DNA of 64,000 nt from Mesorhizobium sp. M3A.F.Ca.ET.080.04.2.1 (GTDB lineage: Bacteria; Pseudomonadota; Alphaproteobacteria; Rhizobiales; Rhizobiaceae). Of this stretch, positions 33,416-43,708 are shown piece after piece. How positions within the stretch are numbered: the stretch's first letter is position 1; each line of letters opens with the position of its first letter. The stretch spans positions 5,060,501 through 5,124,500 of the forward strand of contig NZ_CP034451.1 in NCBI RefSeq assembly GCF_003952525.1, written 5' to 3'. The position numbers and the translations under genes were made by a program. The notes beneath the pieces were generated by a model, which was given only the letters and a program-made list of their open reading frames with translations, made no database searches and was not told the origin of the DNA.

Positions 33416-34419
33416 TGCCCGGTAGGGCAATGGGGGGCAGCGCCGGCCGTCTGATCGAGTGTCTGCCGCTGCATCAGCATTTCAGCCTCAGCCATCACCT
33501 TGGCGGGCGTGACCTTGCCGCCGTCGGATGCCAGCAAGGTCGAGGAGTACGGGCCGCGCGGGCCGGTGAGACCCGGCTCGGTCGCCAGGAATATGGCCAC
33601 GGTCGGCAGGCCGAAGGCGCTGGCGAGATGGGTGAGGCCGGTGTCGGCCCCGATCACCAGCGCCGACCGGCCGAGGATGGCAGCGATCTCGACAAGGGGT
33701 GATCTGGGGATCAGCACGGTGCCTGGCGCGGCGCTGGCGATCGCCTCGGCCACACGCTTTTCCGCTTCGTTCGACCAGGTGACGACCGGGGTAAGGTGCC
33801 GGGACACCATTTGCCGTGCCGTCTCGGTCCAGTCCTCCACCGGCCATTTCTTGTCTTCGCGGCTGGTGCCGTGGAGCAGGAAGGCAAGCCTGCCCTCGGG
33901 CAGGGGAAGCTTGCCTTGCGGCGGCACGATGCCGGAGCCAAGGCGCGAAAGATCGGGCTCGTAGCCAAGCGCCAGCCCGAACAGCCGCCGCGTGCGCTCG
34001 ATGGCGTGGAGGTCGCGCGGTACGGCGTACCGGCGGTTGTAGAACAACGTCGCTGAGGGCTCGCGTGCACTCGATCGATCGAAGCCGGCGGTCGCCGTGC
34101 CGGCCTGTCTTGCGACGACCGCTGATTTCAACAGCCCTTGCGCGTCGATGACCAGGTCATAATGCGCCGTGCGGAGCGTGCGGCGCAGGACGGCCATCTC
34201 GCGCCACGTCTGGCCATTGAAAAGCGTCCTGCGCCAGCGCCGGATCGCTACCTTGTGTATGGATTTTATCGCCGGGTGCATGGCGACTATGCCGGCGAAA
34301 GCCTCCTCCACGCACCAGTCGAAGCTTAGGCCGGGGCAATTTTGAAGCGCATCTTCGACGGCCGGGAAGCTATGGATGACATCGCCCATCGAGGACGTCT
34401 TGACGATCAGTACCCTCAT
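33403..34419 (-). CDS. waaC: Lipopolysaccharide heptosyltransferase I
   Basis: A 338-aa glycosyltransferase family 9 protein that adds the first L,D-heptose to Kdo of lipid A at the inner membrane. The start [20 protein letters not shown] is the family's N-terminal signature. The acceptor side has VIDAQGLLKSAVVAR, and the ADP-heptose site is HGTSREDKKWPVEDW and GADTGLTHLASAFGLPTVAIF. The last residues (PHCPTGHFSP) are encoded by a palindromic repeat and are unlikely to be ancestral. It overlaps waaF by 4 nt (ATGA). It is last in the operon hldD-waaF-waaC. Confidence 0.92.
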   Translation of the reverse strand: MRVLIVKTSSMGDVIHSFPAVEDALQNCPGLSFDWCVEEAFAGIVAMHPAIKSIHKVAIRRWRRTLFNGQTWREMAVLRRTLRTAHYDLVIDAQGLLKSAVVARQAGTATAGFDRSSAREPSATLFYNRRYAVPRDLHAIERTRRLFGLALGYEPDLSRLGSGIVPPQGKLPLPEGRLAFLLHGTSREDKKWPVEDWTETARQMVSRHLTPVVTWSNEAEKRVAEAIASAAPGTVLIPRSPLVEIAAILGRSALVIGADTGLTHLASAFGLPTVAIFLATEPGLTGPRGPYSSTLLASDGGKVTPAKVMAEAEMLMQRQTLDQTAGAAPHCPTGHFSP

Positions 34420-35423
34420 GCGGCTGCCGCAACCTCAAGCAATCGGTCGGCCGCCGCTTCGACCCTCGCGACGTCGAGCGTCTTCAGGCAGTTGAGATGG
34501 CCAAGCGGGCAGGTCTTGCTGTGGCAGGGCGAGCAGGAGAGGTGGAGCCAGATCAGCTCCGAACGGTCGCTCAGCGGCGGCGTGTTCTCGGGCGATGTCG
34601 AGCCGTAGACGGCGACGATCGGCGTGCCGACGGCTGCCGCGACATGCATCAGCCCGCTGTCGTTCGAAACGGCGAGCTTCGCCGCGGCGATCAGGTCGAT
34701 AGTGTCCTCAAGCTTTGTCTTGCCGGCGATGTCGACGGCGCCAGGCGCCAGCGCGGCAATCTCGCCGGTGACGCTGGCGTCCTTCTTCGAGCCGAGCAGA
34801 GCGACGCCGAGCCCTTTCGCCATCATGGCGCGAGCCAGTTCGGCATAGTATTCGCCGGGCCAGCGCTTGGCAGGGCCGAACTCGGCCCCCGGCATCAAGG
34901 CGACGAATTTTCCCGAAGCGAGCCCGAACCGGTCGAGCAGGGCCGCCTGGTTGTCCGCATCGACTATGAACTGCGGCGCGCGAAACGTGCCGCCCTGGGC
35001 CAGGCTGAAATAGGCGCGTGCCGTGCGCCGCTTGAGGGCGTCAGGCAAGGGGACGATGTCGGTCAGCAAGCCGTAGCGCATCTCCCTGAGATGGCCGACA
35101 CGGCGGGGAATGCGGGCAAAGAACGGGATCAGTGCCGATTTCCAGCTCCCCGGCAGCACATAGGCGATGTCGTAGCGGCCGCGCAGCAGGCGGCCGAAGC
35201 GCCGGCGGCTGCCGAATTCGAGCGCGCCTGGCATCAGCGGGAAGTCGATCTGATAGCGTATTTCGGGCATGCGCTTGACCAGCGGCGCCGCCCAGCCGGG
35301 CGCCAGCACGTCGATCGCGGCGTTTGGATGCTGCTCTTTGAGCGCAGAGAACAGGCACTGCGACATGACCATGTCGCCCACCCAGCGTGGGCCGATCACG
35401 AGGATCGTTGGGCTCTCAGCCAT
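34416..35423 (-). CDS. waaF: Lipopolysaccharide heptosyltransferase II
   Basis: A 335-aa glycosyltransferase family 9 enzyme that adds the second heptose. [21 protein letters not shown] is the N-terminal block, and [19 protein letters not shown] is the acceptor region. [23 protein letters not shown] and [35 protein letters not shown] blocks form the ADP-heptose site, and the latter distinguishes WaaF from WaaC. It overlaps hldD by 28 nt upstream and waaC by 4 nt downstream, indicating strong translational coupling. Confidence 0.93.
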   Translation of the reverse strand: MAESPTILVIGPRWVGDMVMSQCLFSALKEQHPNAAIDVLAPGWAAPLVKRMPEIRYQIDFPLMPGALEFGSRRRFGRLLRGRYDIAYVLPGSWKSALIPFFARIPRRVGHLREMRYGLLTDIVPLPDALKRRTARAYFSLAQGGTFRAPQFIVDADNQAALLDRFGLASGKFVALMPGAEFGPAKRWPGEYYAELARAMMAKGLGVALLGSKKDASVTGEIAALAPGAVDIAGKTKLEDTIDLIAAAKLAVSNDSGLMHVAAAVGTPIVAVYGSTSPENTPPLSDRSELIWLHLSCSPCHSKTCPLGHLNCLKTLDVARVEAAADRLLEVAAAA

Positions 35424-36346
35424 TCGACATAGTCTCTGACACCGGTTTCGACAGTCCGGAATTGTCCATTGTATCCTGCCGCGCGCAAGCGGGACATATC
35501 CGCCTGCGTGAAACTCTGGTAGCTGCCCTTGAGATGGTCGGGGAAGGGGATGAATTCGATCTCACCCTTACCGAGCGTGCCGATCACCGTTTCGGCGATA
35601 GCTCGGAACGGTTGGGCCCGGCCGGTGCCGCAGTTGAAGATGCCGCTCGTGCCGCGCTTCCACAGCCACAGATTAACGTCGGCGACATCGCCGACATGGA
35701 TGAAATCGCGGCTCTGCTCGCCCGGGCCGAAGCCGTCATAGGCGCCGAACAGTTTCGGGTTTTCGCCGCGCCCGACCTGGTTGAACAGGTGAAAGGCGAC
35801 CGAGGCCATGGCGCCCTTGTGCGCCTCGCGCGGCCCGTAGACGTTGAAATAGCGCAGGCCCGCCACCTGGGAATGATCGGTGCCGAGCACGTTGCGGCGG
35901 ACATAGTCGTCGAAGAGCTTTTTCGAATAGGCATAGACGTTGAGCGGGCGTTCGAACTCAGGCTCCTCGCGGAACTCGCTGCCGCCGCCATAGACCGAAG
36001 CGGAGGACGCATAGAGGAAGGGCACGCGCAGCCCGAGGCAGGCATGCAGCAGCCGCTTCGAATAGGCATAGTTCACCTCCATCATGAACTTGCCGTTCCA
36101 TTCGGTGGTGGTCGAGCAGGCGCCCTGGTGGAAAACCGCCTCTATGCGGCCGAGCCGGCCGTCTTCGAGCCGGGCCAGGAACTCGTCCTTGTCCAGATAG
36201 TCGGCAATGTGAAGGTCGGCCAGGTTGGCGATCTTGTGGCCATCGGTCAGATCGTCGACGACGACGATGTCGTCACGACCTTCGGAATTGAGCGCGGCGA
36301 CGATGTTGGAGCCGATCATACCGGCGCCGCCAGTGACGATGATCAT
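35396..36346 (-). CDS. hldD: ADP-L-glycero-D-manno-heptose 6-epimerase
   Basis: A 316-aa extended SDR enzyme that inverts C6 of ADP-D-glycero-D-manno-heptose to give the L,D form used by WaaC and Waa[20 protein letters not shown] is the nucleotide-binding GxxGxxG. The catalytic YxxxK is in [14 protein letters not shown] (near residue 140), with SSASVYGGG as the Ser/Thr element. [13 protein letters not shown] and [15 protein letters not shown] are HldD-specific blocks. It is the first gene of the minus-strand heptosyl operon. Confidence 0.95.
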   Translation of the reverse strand: MIIVTGGAGMIGSNIVAALNSEGRDDIVVVDDLTDGHKIANLADLHIADYLDKDEFLARLEDGRLGRIEAVFHQGACSTTTEWNGKFMMEVNYAYSKRLLHACLGLRVPFLYASSASVYGGGSEFREEPEFERPLNVYAYSKKLFDDYVRRNVLGTDHSQVAGLRYFNVYGPREAHKGAMASVAFHLFNQVGRGENPKLFGAYDGFGPGEQSRDFIHVGDVADVNLWLWKRGTSGIFNCGTGRAQPFRAIAETVIGTLGKGEIEFIPFPDHLKGSYQSFTQADMSRLRAAGYNGQFRTVETGVRDYVEWLRAQRSS

Positions 36347-36575
36347 GAAGGCCTCTGCTTGCGTTGCCGAATCCGGCCCTTATAGGCGAGGCCGGTGGTA
36401 GTGTCGATAAAGGTCGCTGCCACGGACCATCGGCTACGACGAATGTAGGGCTGGATCGGCGGAACGGCTTGCGCCATAAGCTCTGCCGCGCGCCGAACTG
36501 CTTGTCAGTCGAAGCAACTACGGCGCTTTCGAGTGCCGCGGCAAGAACCGTCGGCGTGCGCTTCTTGCCCTTGGT

Positions 36576-37016
36576 ATGATCATGACATCCGATTTAAAGC
36601 CTGGCCTTCGCCATCTTCAAACCGTGCGGGTCGACGATTCCCTGACGGTGCCGGCCATGACACCGGCCTTCGCGGGCTTCAACGACATGCCACCGGTCTT
36701 CGCCACCGCCTTCATGGTCGGCTTCATCGAGTGGGCGTGCGTCGAGGCGTTGCGTCCGTTCCTTGGCAGCCATGAGAAAACGGTCGGCACGCATGTCGAC
36801 GTAAGCCACGTTGCCGCCACGCCCGTCGGTATGACGGTCACCGCCGATGTCGAGCTTGTCGCCGTGGAGGGGCGGAAGCTGCGCTTCAAGGTGTCGTGCA
36901 GGGACGAGAACGGACTGATCGGGGAAGGTTTTCACGAGCGCGCGGTAATCGACCGTGAGAAGTTCATGGCGCGCGTTCTGGCCAAATCAGGGCGGACCGG
37001 TTCATCGCCACAGTGA
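36576..37016 (+). CDS. Thioesterase-family protein (fluoroacetyl-CoA thioesterase-like)
   Basis: A 146-aa hotdog-fold protein. VFATAFMVGFIEWACVEAL (near residue 41) is the central helix with the family's Glu, and VGTHVDVSHVAATPVGMTVTADVEL follows with the conserved T-x-V-x-V-x-H-x-A-P-T-P-x-G pattern of the FlK-like thioesterases (one substitution here). The native substrate is unknown. ATG 36576 or ATG 36582 may be used; no clear Shine-Dalgarno is visible. It lies between the two arms of the heptose locus with no evident link to it. Confidence 0.82.
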   Translation: MIMTSDLKPGLRHLQTVRVDDSLTVPAMTPAFAGFNDMPPVFATAFMVGFIEWACVEALRPFLGSHEKTVGTHVDVSHVAATPVGMTVTADVELVAVEGRKLRFKVSCRDENGLIGEGFHERAVIDREKFMARVLAKSGRTGSSPQ

Positions 37017-37074
37017 GGCCGCAAAGTTCCCGCTTCAGTCGGCTCCCGCCGCCCGGCATATCGTGAGGGACCAG

Positions 37075-37707
37075 ATGCCGTCGACAGAGCTGCTCATCGC
37101 GTTTTTGGCCACCACGGCGATCTTCGCCTATATTCCCGGCCCTGCCATGCTCTACGCCGCTGCGCAGACCATGGCGCGCGGACGCTGGTCGGGGTTGACG
37201 GCGGCTCTGGGCATCCATCTCGGCGGCTATGTGCATGTTTTCGCGGCCGCCGCTGGCCTGTCCGTCCTGTTCCATGCGGCGCCGCCGCTCTATCTGGCGG
37301 TCAAGCTCGTCGGCGCGCTTTATCTGGTCTGGCTCGGCGTCTCCATGTTCCGCAAACGCACGGATGGCGATATGGCGCTGCCCGCCATCGAGCGGAAATC
37401 GGCCCGCCGCGCTTTTTTCGAGAGCATTGCCGTCGAGGTGCTCAATCCGAAGACAGCGATCTTCTTCATGGCGTTCCTGCCGCAGTTCATCGATGCCTCG
37501 GCGGCGTTCCCGATTTGGATGCAGTTCATCGTGCTCGGAACCGTCGTCAACCTGATGTTCTCCTCGGCCGACATTGTTTGCGTCTTGCTGGCCGGCGCGA
37601 TGATTGCGCGGCTGCGGCGCTCGGGCCGTGCGCAACGCTTGATGCAGCGCGCGGGAGGTGCCGTGCTTGTCGGCCTCGGCGTTCATGTTGCCCTGCAAAA
37701 GAGCTGA
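37075..37707 (+). CDS. LysE/RhtB family translocator
   Basis: A 210-aa inner-membrane exporter with about six transmembrane helices. The N-terminal IFAYIPGPAMLYAAAQTMARGRW is the G-P-x-x-x-x-x-x-x-x-x-x-G/R LysE signature, and NPKTAIFFMAFLPQFID near residue 120 is the second family block. It exports amino acids or related small solutes; the substrate is unknown. GAGGGA sits 5-6 nt before the ATG at 37075. It follows the thioesterase gene by 58 nt and may be co-transcribed. Confidence 0.9.
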   Translation: MPSTELLIAFLATTAIFAYIPGPAMLYAAAQTMARGRWSGLTAALGIHLGGYVHVFAAAAGLSVLFHAAPPLYLAVKLVGALYLVWLGVSMFRKRTDGDMALPAIERKSARRAFFESIAVEVLNPKTAIFFMAFLPQFIDASAAFPIWMQFIVLGTVVNLMFSSADIVCVLLAGAMIARLRRSGRAQRLMQRAGGAVLVGLGVHVALQKS

Positions 37708-37851
37708 TCCGACTGCCAGCTAGTCGCAAGCCGGCCCAGGCCCGCCGTTGCGCTGGCCCGATTTGCGGTATATCGGCATCGCGAAGAACGACCGGCGCTG
37801 CGACTTTGGCGCTGCAACTCCAGACCAGCCTTTCGGGCGCATGCCAGTGAG

Positions 37852-39342
37852 ATGATCAAGCACCATCTGCCTTCTCCGGAACCATTGCATCGCACCATCG
37901 CCCGCTTCGGCGAGGTCACGGTGCTGGTGGTCGGCGACTTCATTCTCGACCGCTTCGTCAGTGGCGTGATCGAACGGATCTCGCCGGAAGCGCCGATCCC
38001 GGTGCTGCATGGGCGGGGCGAGATGCTGGCCATGGGCGGCGCCGGCAACGTGGTCTCCAACATCGTCTCATTGGGTGGCGCGGCAATCCCGGTGTCGGTA
38101 ATCGGCGCCGACCAAGCCGGTGACAATCTCGTTCGCATGCTCGGCGACCTCGGCGCCGACACCGACGGACTGGCGCAGCATCAGGACCGCATGACCTCTT
38201 CGAAAAGCCGGTTCAGCGCGCTGAACCAGCAGGTGCTGCGTTTCGACGAGGAGGAGATCAAGCCGCTTTCCCGCGGCGAGCGGGCGATGCTGGTCGAGCA
38301 TTTCCAAGCGGCACTCGCCCGCGCCGACGTCGTCATCCTGTCGGACTACGGCAAGGGTATCCTGCTCGACGGGGTCGCCGGAGAGTTGATCGCGATCTGC
38401 CGCGATGCCGGAAAGCCGGTCCTGGTCGACCCGAAGGGCCGCGACTACGGGCGCTATGCCGGCGCCACGGCCGTGACGCCGAACCGCAAGGAACTCGGCG
38501 AGGCGGTCGGGCATGCGGTGTTTGGCGATGACGAGATCGTGGCGGCGGCGCGCGACCTGATCGCCGCGCATGGCTTCGATTTCATCGTTGCAACGCGTAG
38601 CGAAAAGGGCATGAGCGTCGTCACCGCCGAAGATGCCCGCCATATCGCGACGCAGGCGCGCGAGGTGTTCGACGTTTCGGGCGCAGGCGACACAGTCATC
38701 GCGACCTTCGCGCTTTCGCTCGCGGCGGGCGCCGACCGCGTCCATGCCGCCGTCATCGCCAATGCGGCCGGCGGCGTCGTGGTCGGCAAGCGCGGCACGG
38801 CGCGGCTGTCGGTCGAAGAACTGTCCGGCGCGCTGTTTCGCTCGCACGGACCGGTCGCTCACAAGGACGCCGTTCTCGATGCCGGCGCAGCGGCCAGGAT
38901 GGTGGCCGCCTGGAAGGAGGAAGGCCTGACGGTGGGCTTCACCAATGGCTGCTTCGATATCCTGCATGCCGGCCATGTCAGCCTGCTGCACGCCGCGCGC
39001 AGCCAGTGCGATCGGCTGGTGCTGGGGCTGAACAGCGATGCCTCGGTGCGACGGCTCAAGGGCTCCGGACGTCCGGTCAACGACCAGCACGACCGCGCCT
39101 GCGTGCTGGCGGCTCTTGCTTCCGTGGACGCGGTCGTCGTGTTCGAGGAGGACACGCCGCTCGAACTGATCGAAGCGCTGAAGCCCGACATCCTGGTCAA
39201 GGGCGCTGACTACACGATCGAGACCGTGGTCGGCGCCGAGGTGGTGCAGAAGGCCGGCGGGCGCGTGGTGCTGGTCGACCTCGTCGCCGGCAAGAGCACG
39301 ACCGGCACGATCGGCAAGCTGCGCGCCGGCGGCACGAATTGA
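37852..39342 (+). CDS. hldE: Bifunctional heptose 7-phosphate kinase / heptose 1-phosphate adenylyltransferase
   Basis: A 496-aa fusion enzyme. The N-terminal ribokinase-type domain (to about residue 330) phosphorylates C1 of heptose-7-phosphate; it shows GDFILDRFVSG, GGAGNVVSNIVSLG and the catalytic FDVSGAGDTVIATFAL. The C-terminal nucleotidyltransferase domain (about residue 350 on) transfers AMP and carries GFTNGCFDILHAGHVSLL (HxGH) and LNSDASVRRLKG. It opens a plus-strand operon with gmhA 7 nt downstream. The Shine-Dalgarno before ATG 37852 is weak. Confidence 0.96.
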   Translation: MIKHHLPSPEPLHRTIARFGEVTVLVVGDFILDRFVSGVIERISPEAPIPVLHGRGEMLAMGGAGNVVSNIVSLGGAAIPVSVIGADQAGDNLVRMLGDLGADTDGLAQHQDRMTSSKSRFSALNQQVLRFDEEEIKPLSRGERAMLVEHFQAALARADVVILSDYGKGILLDGVAGELIAICRDAGKPVLVDPKGRDYGRYAGATAVTPNRKELGEAVGHAVFGDDEIVAAARDLIAAHGFDFIVATRSEKGMSVVTAEDARHIATQAREVFDVSGAGDTVIATFALSLAAGADRVHAAVIANAAGGVVVGKRGTARLSVEELSGALFRSHGPVAHKDAVLDAGAAARMVAAWKEEGLTVGFTNGCFDILHAGHVSLLHAARSQCDRLVLGLNSDASVRRLKGSGRPVNDQHDRACVLAALASVDAVVVFEEDTPLELIEALKPDILVKGADYTIETVVGAEVVQKAGGRVVLVDLVAGKSTTGTIGKLRAGGTN

Positions 39343-39349
39343 GGATTTC

Positions 39350-39922
39350 ATGTCAGAACTGAACGACTATCTGGTCCGCTCGGCGGCAGCGATCACGGCG
39401 ATGGTCGAGCGCGACCTCACCGAGGAGATGGAACGCGCGGTTGCAGCCGTCGTCGAGGCGCTGTCGCAGGGCAAGGCTTTGCTGATCTGTGGCAATGGCG
39501 GTTCGGCGAGCGACGCCATCCACATCGCCGGCGAACTGGTCGGCCGCTTCTTGAAGGAGCGCAAGGGTTACAATGTCATTGCGCTGCCGGCCAACGCGGC
39601 GGTGCTGACGGCTTGGGGCAACGACTACGGCTTCGACACGGTTTTCTCGCGCCAGGTCGAGGCGCACGGCTCGGAAGGCGCTGTCCTGCTCGCCATCTCC
39701 ACCAGCGGCAATTCGCCCAGCATCCTTGCCGCCGCCGAGCAGGCGCGGGCCATGGGCATGACGGTGATCAGCCTCACTGGTGACACCGGCGGCAAGCTGA
39801 AGCCGTTGACCGACATCCTGCTCAACGTGCCGTCGACCTCGACGCCGATCATCCAGCAGGGGCACCTTTGCCTCTATCACCATCTGTGCGAAGCGGTGGA
39901 AGCGCGTCTCAGCAATGGCTGA
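39350..39922 (+). CDS. gmhA: Phosphoheptose isomerase
   Basis: A 190-aa SIS-domain enzyme that converts sedoheptulose-7-phosphate to D-glycero-D-manno-heptose-7-phosphate, the first step of the heptose pathway. Sugar-phosphate loops are ICGNGGSASDAIHIAGELVG (near residue 47) and AISTSGNSPSI (near residue 115). The Zn/catalytic region includes QQGHLCLYHHLCEAVE near the C-terminus (His and Glu) and GRFLKERKGYN. It overlaps gmhB by 8 nt. GAGGAT upstream overlaps the hldE stop region, so translation is coupled. Confidence 0.95.
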   Translation: MSELNDYLVRSAAAITAMVERDLTEEMERAVAAVVEALSQGKALLICGNGGSASDAIHIAGELVGRFLKERKGYNVIALPANAAVLTAWGNDYGFDTVFSRQVEAHGSEGAVLLAISTSGNSPSILAAAEQARAMGMTVISLTGDTGGKLKPLTDILLNVPSTSTPIIQQGHLCLYHHLCEAVEARLSNG

Positions 39923-40544
39923 GGGTGCCGTCCATCCGCTCGCCGAGCCCGGCCTCTGGATCGAACGAGTCGGAAGCAGCAGCTTTCCAGCCGGCCTTCC
40001 GGCGCTCTTTCTCGATCGTGATGGCACGATCAATGTCGATACCGGCTATCCCGACGATCCGGACGACATTGTGCTGCGCGACGAGATCGCGCCTGCCATA
40101 GAGGGCGCGAACCGACAGGGCATCCCGGTTATCGTGATCACCAACCAGTCCGGCATCGCGCGGGGCTATTTCGGCTGGGACGTATTCGCGACCGTCAACC
40201 GGCGGGTGCTTGGCCTGCTTGCCGAGCGGAATGCCGCCGTCGACATGGTGCTTGCCTGTGCCTATCACGAGGCCGGCTCGGGACCGCTGGCGGTCGCCGA
40301 CCATCCGATGCGGAAGCCTAACCCCGGGATGCTGGTCGAGGCTGCGCGCCGGCTCGGCATAGATCTGAAGCGTTCGCTGATCGTCGGCGACAAGCCGGCC
40401 GACATGGAAGCAGGCCAGCGCGCCGGCCTTGGACGCGGCTGGCTGGTCGACGGCAAGGGTTCGATGATGGGCGGGCTCTCCGTTTCGCCATTATGCGATG
40501 CGCATGATCTCGACGGACTGCTCGCCGCGATACGGGCGCTTTGA
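39915..40544 (+). CDS. gmhB: D-glycero-beta-D-manno-heptose 1,7-bisphosphate 7-phosphatase, zinc ligands degenerate
   Basis: A 209-aa HAD phosphatase acting between the two HldE activities. ALFLDRDGTINVDTGYPDDP holds the nucleophile Asp and acid/base Asp. VITNQSGIARGYF is motif II, RKPNPGML motif III, and VGDKPADMEAGQRAG motif IV. E. coli GmhB has a zinc loop C-x-H...C-x-C before RKP; here only ACAYHEAGSG remains and the C-x-C is replaced by VADHPM, so zinc binding is probably lost. Linkage to hldE and gmhA supports the heptose role. Confidence 0.9.
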   Translation: MAEGAVHPLAEPGLWIERVGSSSFPAGLPALFLDRDGTINVDTGYPDDPDDIVLRDEIAPAIEGANRQGIPVIVITNQSGIARGYFGWDVFATVNRRVLGLLAERNAAVDMVLACAYHEAGSGPLAVADHPMRKPNPGMLVEAARRLGIDLKRSLIVGDKPADMEAGQRAGLGRGWLVDGKGSMMGGLSVSPLCDAHDLDGLLAAIRAL

Positions 40545-40566
40545 TCGCATAGTGATTCAGGGCCGA

Positions 40567-40596
40567 GCGCCAAGCCGCTGGTTTTGCGGCGCTTTT
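40567..40596 (+). terminator. Terminator after the heptose operon
   Basis: GCGCCAAGCCGC folds against GCGGCGC with a TGGTTTT loop and is followed by TTTTG, 22 nt after gmhB. It may also serve the convergent lrp gene. Confidence 0.65.
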
Positions 40597-40618
40597 GCTG
40601 GAAGCTCGGCGCCTCCAG

Positions 40619-41095
40619 TCAGCCCGGAAAGGCCACCAGCCCTTCGTCCTTGACGCGGCGGATCGTCAGCGCGGTGCGCACCGTGTCGACATTGGGGGCC
40701 GAGGCGAGCTCCTCGATGACGAACGTCTGGAAGGTGCCGAGATCGCTGGCCACGCAGTGCAGCAGGAAGTCGGATTCGCCTGACACCATCCAGGCATCGC
40801 GCACGATCGGCCAGCCGCGCGTGCGCTCGGCAAACGTCTTCAACTCGGCATCGGCCTGATGATGCAGACCGATCAGGCAGAAGGCAACGACATCCATGCC
40901 AAGTGCCGGGGCGTTGAGGAGCGCGCGATAGCCGCGGATGATGCCGGCCTCTTCCAGGCGCCGGACGCGGCGCAAGCAAGGCGGCGCCGAGATGCCGACC
41001 CGGTTCGACAGCTCGACATTGGTCATACGGCCGTCATTCTGCAGCTCGCGCAGGATTTTCCAGTCGATGGCATCGAGATCGGCTTTGAGCGGCAT
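40619..41095 (-). CDS. Lrp/AsnC family transcriptional regulator
   Basis: A 158-aa protein starting MPLKADLDAIDWKILREL. The N-terminal HTH is MTNVELSNRVGISAPPCLRRVRRLEEAGII. The C-terminal RAM domain (about residues 75-150) contains FCLIGLHHQADAELKTFAE and ESDFLLHCVASDLGTFQTFV, forming the effector-binding octamer. It is divergent from trxB across a 276-bp region, an arrangement shared by rhizobia. The ligand is probably an amino acid. The start is set at 41095 by homology, since upstream sequence in frame is not conserved. The Shine-Dalgarno is weak. Confidence 0.9.
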   Translation of the reverse strand: MPLKADLDAIDWKILRELQNDGRMTNVELSNRVGISAPPCLRRVRRLEEAGIIRGYRALLNAPALGMDVVAFCLIGLHHQADAELKTFAERTRGWPIVRDAWMVSGESDFLLHCVASDLGTFQTFVIEELASAPNVDTVRTALTIRRVKDEGLVAFPG

Positions 41096-41293
41096 GGTCG
41101 ACTTTCGCGCAAGAATCTTTCGCGGTTTGTAATTAGACTTTGCGTCGCATTCCATCCCTTGCGGATGATTTTTGCTGGTCTTGGCCGCGATATTGCCCGA
41201 TATGGCGGGCAGCGCTCCGCATGGCTGCGCGCTGCCAACTATCGTGCGCGGAACCGCGAGGCACGTCGGAAGCTTTCCGGGGACGAAAGGTAA

Positions 41294-42346
<1,053 letters not shown>

Positions 42347-42418
42347 GCAATCGGCTGAGAAAAGCCGTTTAAAAGCCTGATTTTTCATTCAGACGCCAAA
42401 GGCAACAAGAGGGGAATC

Positions 42419-43315
42419 ATGGCGCTGGACTGGGACAAGCTACGCGTGTTTCACGCTGCGGCGGAGGCTGGGTCGTTTACCCATGCCGCCGAAACGCTGC
42501 ATTTGTCGCAGTCGGCGATCTCGCGGCAGGTCAGCGCGCTGGAGCACGACGTCGGCGTGCCGTTGTTCCATCGCCATGCTCGCGGCCTGGTGCTGACCGA
42601 GCAGGGCGAGATGCTCTTCCGCACGGCCCACGACGTGCTGATGAAGCTGGAAACCATCAAGTCGCGGCTGACCGAGACGAAGGATCGCCCCTCCGGCGTG
42701 CTGAGGGTGACGACTACGGTCGGCCTCGGAGCCGGCTGGCTGACAGAGCGCGTGCAGGAATTCATCGAGCTTTATCCGGAGATCAGCTTGCAGCTGATCC
42801 TTGCGAACGAGGAACTCGACCTCACCATGCGCCAGGCCGACTGCGCCATCCGGCTGCGGCAGCCGCAGCAGCCGGATCTGATCCAGCGCCGGCTGTTCAC
42901 CGTGCATTTTCATCTCTACGCCGCGCCTTCCTATGTGGCGAAGTTCGGCAAGCCGGCCTCGGTCGCGGAGCTGAGAAATCACCGCATCGTCACCTTCGGC
43001 GTGCCCGTTCCCTCGCATCTGTCGGAACTCAACTGGCTGGAGACCGTCGGCGATTTCGAAGGCGGGCAACGGGTGCCGACACTGCAGATCAACGACATCC
43101 TGTCGATCAAGCGCGCGGTCCAGGGCGGCGCCGGCATTGCCATGCTGCCGGACTACGTCATCAACAAGGATTCCAACCTGATCCAGCTGCTGCCCGAGAC
43201 GGAGGTGCCGTCCTTCGACACCTATTTCGCCTATCCAGATGCGATGAAGAACCAAGCGAAACTACACGTCTTCCGCGACTTCATCATCGCCAAGGCGCGC
43301 AGCTGGTCTTACTGA
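42419..43315 (+). CDS. lsrB: LysR family regulator, LsrB-like
   Basis: A 298-aa LysR-type regulator. The HTH is FTHAAETLHLSQSAISRQVS (residues 20-39), with the effector domain from about residue 90. In Sinorhizobium the LysR gene beside trxB is lsrB, which controls oxidative-stress, LPS and symbiosis genes; the same neighbourhood here supports that name. C142 (in QADCAIRL) is the only cysteine I see in the effector domain, and I assume it would be any redox-sensing residue. GAGGGG upstream of ATG 42419 fixes the start. Confidence 0.85.
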   Translation: MALDWDKLRVFHAAAEAGSFTHAAETLHLSQSAISRQVSALEHDVGVPLFHRHARGLVLTEQGEMLFRTAHDVLMKLETIKSRLTETKDRPSGVLRVTTTVGLGAGWLTERVQEFIELYPEISLQLILANEELDLTMRQADCAIRLRQPQQPDLIQRRLFTVHFHLYAAPSYVAKFGKPASVAELRNHRIVTFGVPVPSHLSELNWLETVGDFEGGQRVPTLQINDILSIKRAVQGGAGIAMLPDYVINKDSNLIQLLPETEVPSFDTYFAYPDAMKNQAKLHVFRDFIIAKARSWSY

Positions 43316-43708
43316 CATACCAGGCGGCGCGGACCGCTCGTCGCTCCCCCCGTAGCCCTATGCGATGATGGTCAGCCAGCCGCCATGATTGCAGCCTGGG
43401 ACCGCGCGGGTGCTGCGCCAAAGGTCAGCGCGCGGCCGAGGCTGGAAGAGCCCGCCTGACCCTGCTGCCGCAAAAATAAACGCGACCTGCCTGAAACCAC
43501 ATCATTTCCGATTTTGCGTATTTCCGAACAGAATCCGCGTCGACTTGCATATCAGCGATCGCTTTCGGGCCGGAAAGGCCCCGAATTCGGCGATTTTTCT
43601 GGTCCTATCGGTCTTCGGCATGGGTTGGACCACAGCCTGCGTCTTTTTGCATGCGTGTGTTGCAAAATAGATGCTTGTTTCTTGGGCATGATGAGCACAT
43701 ATATAGTT

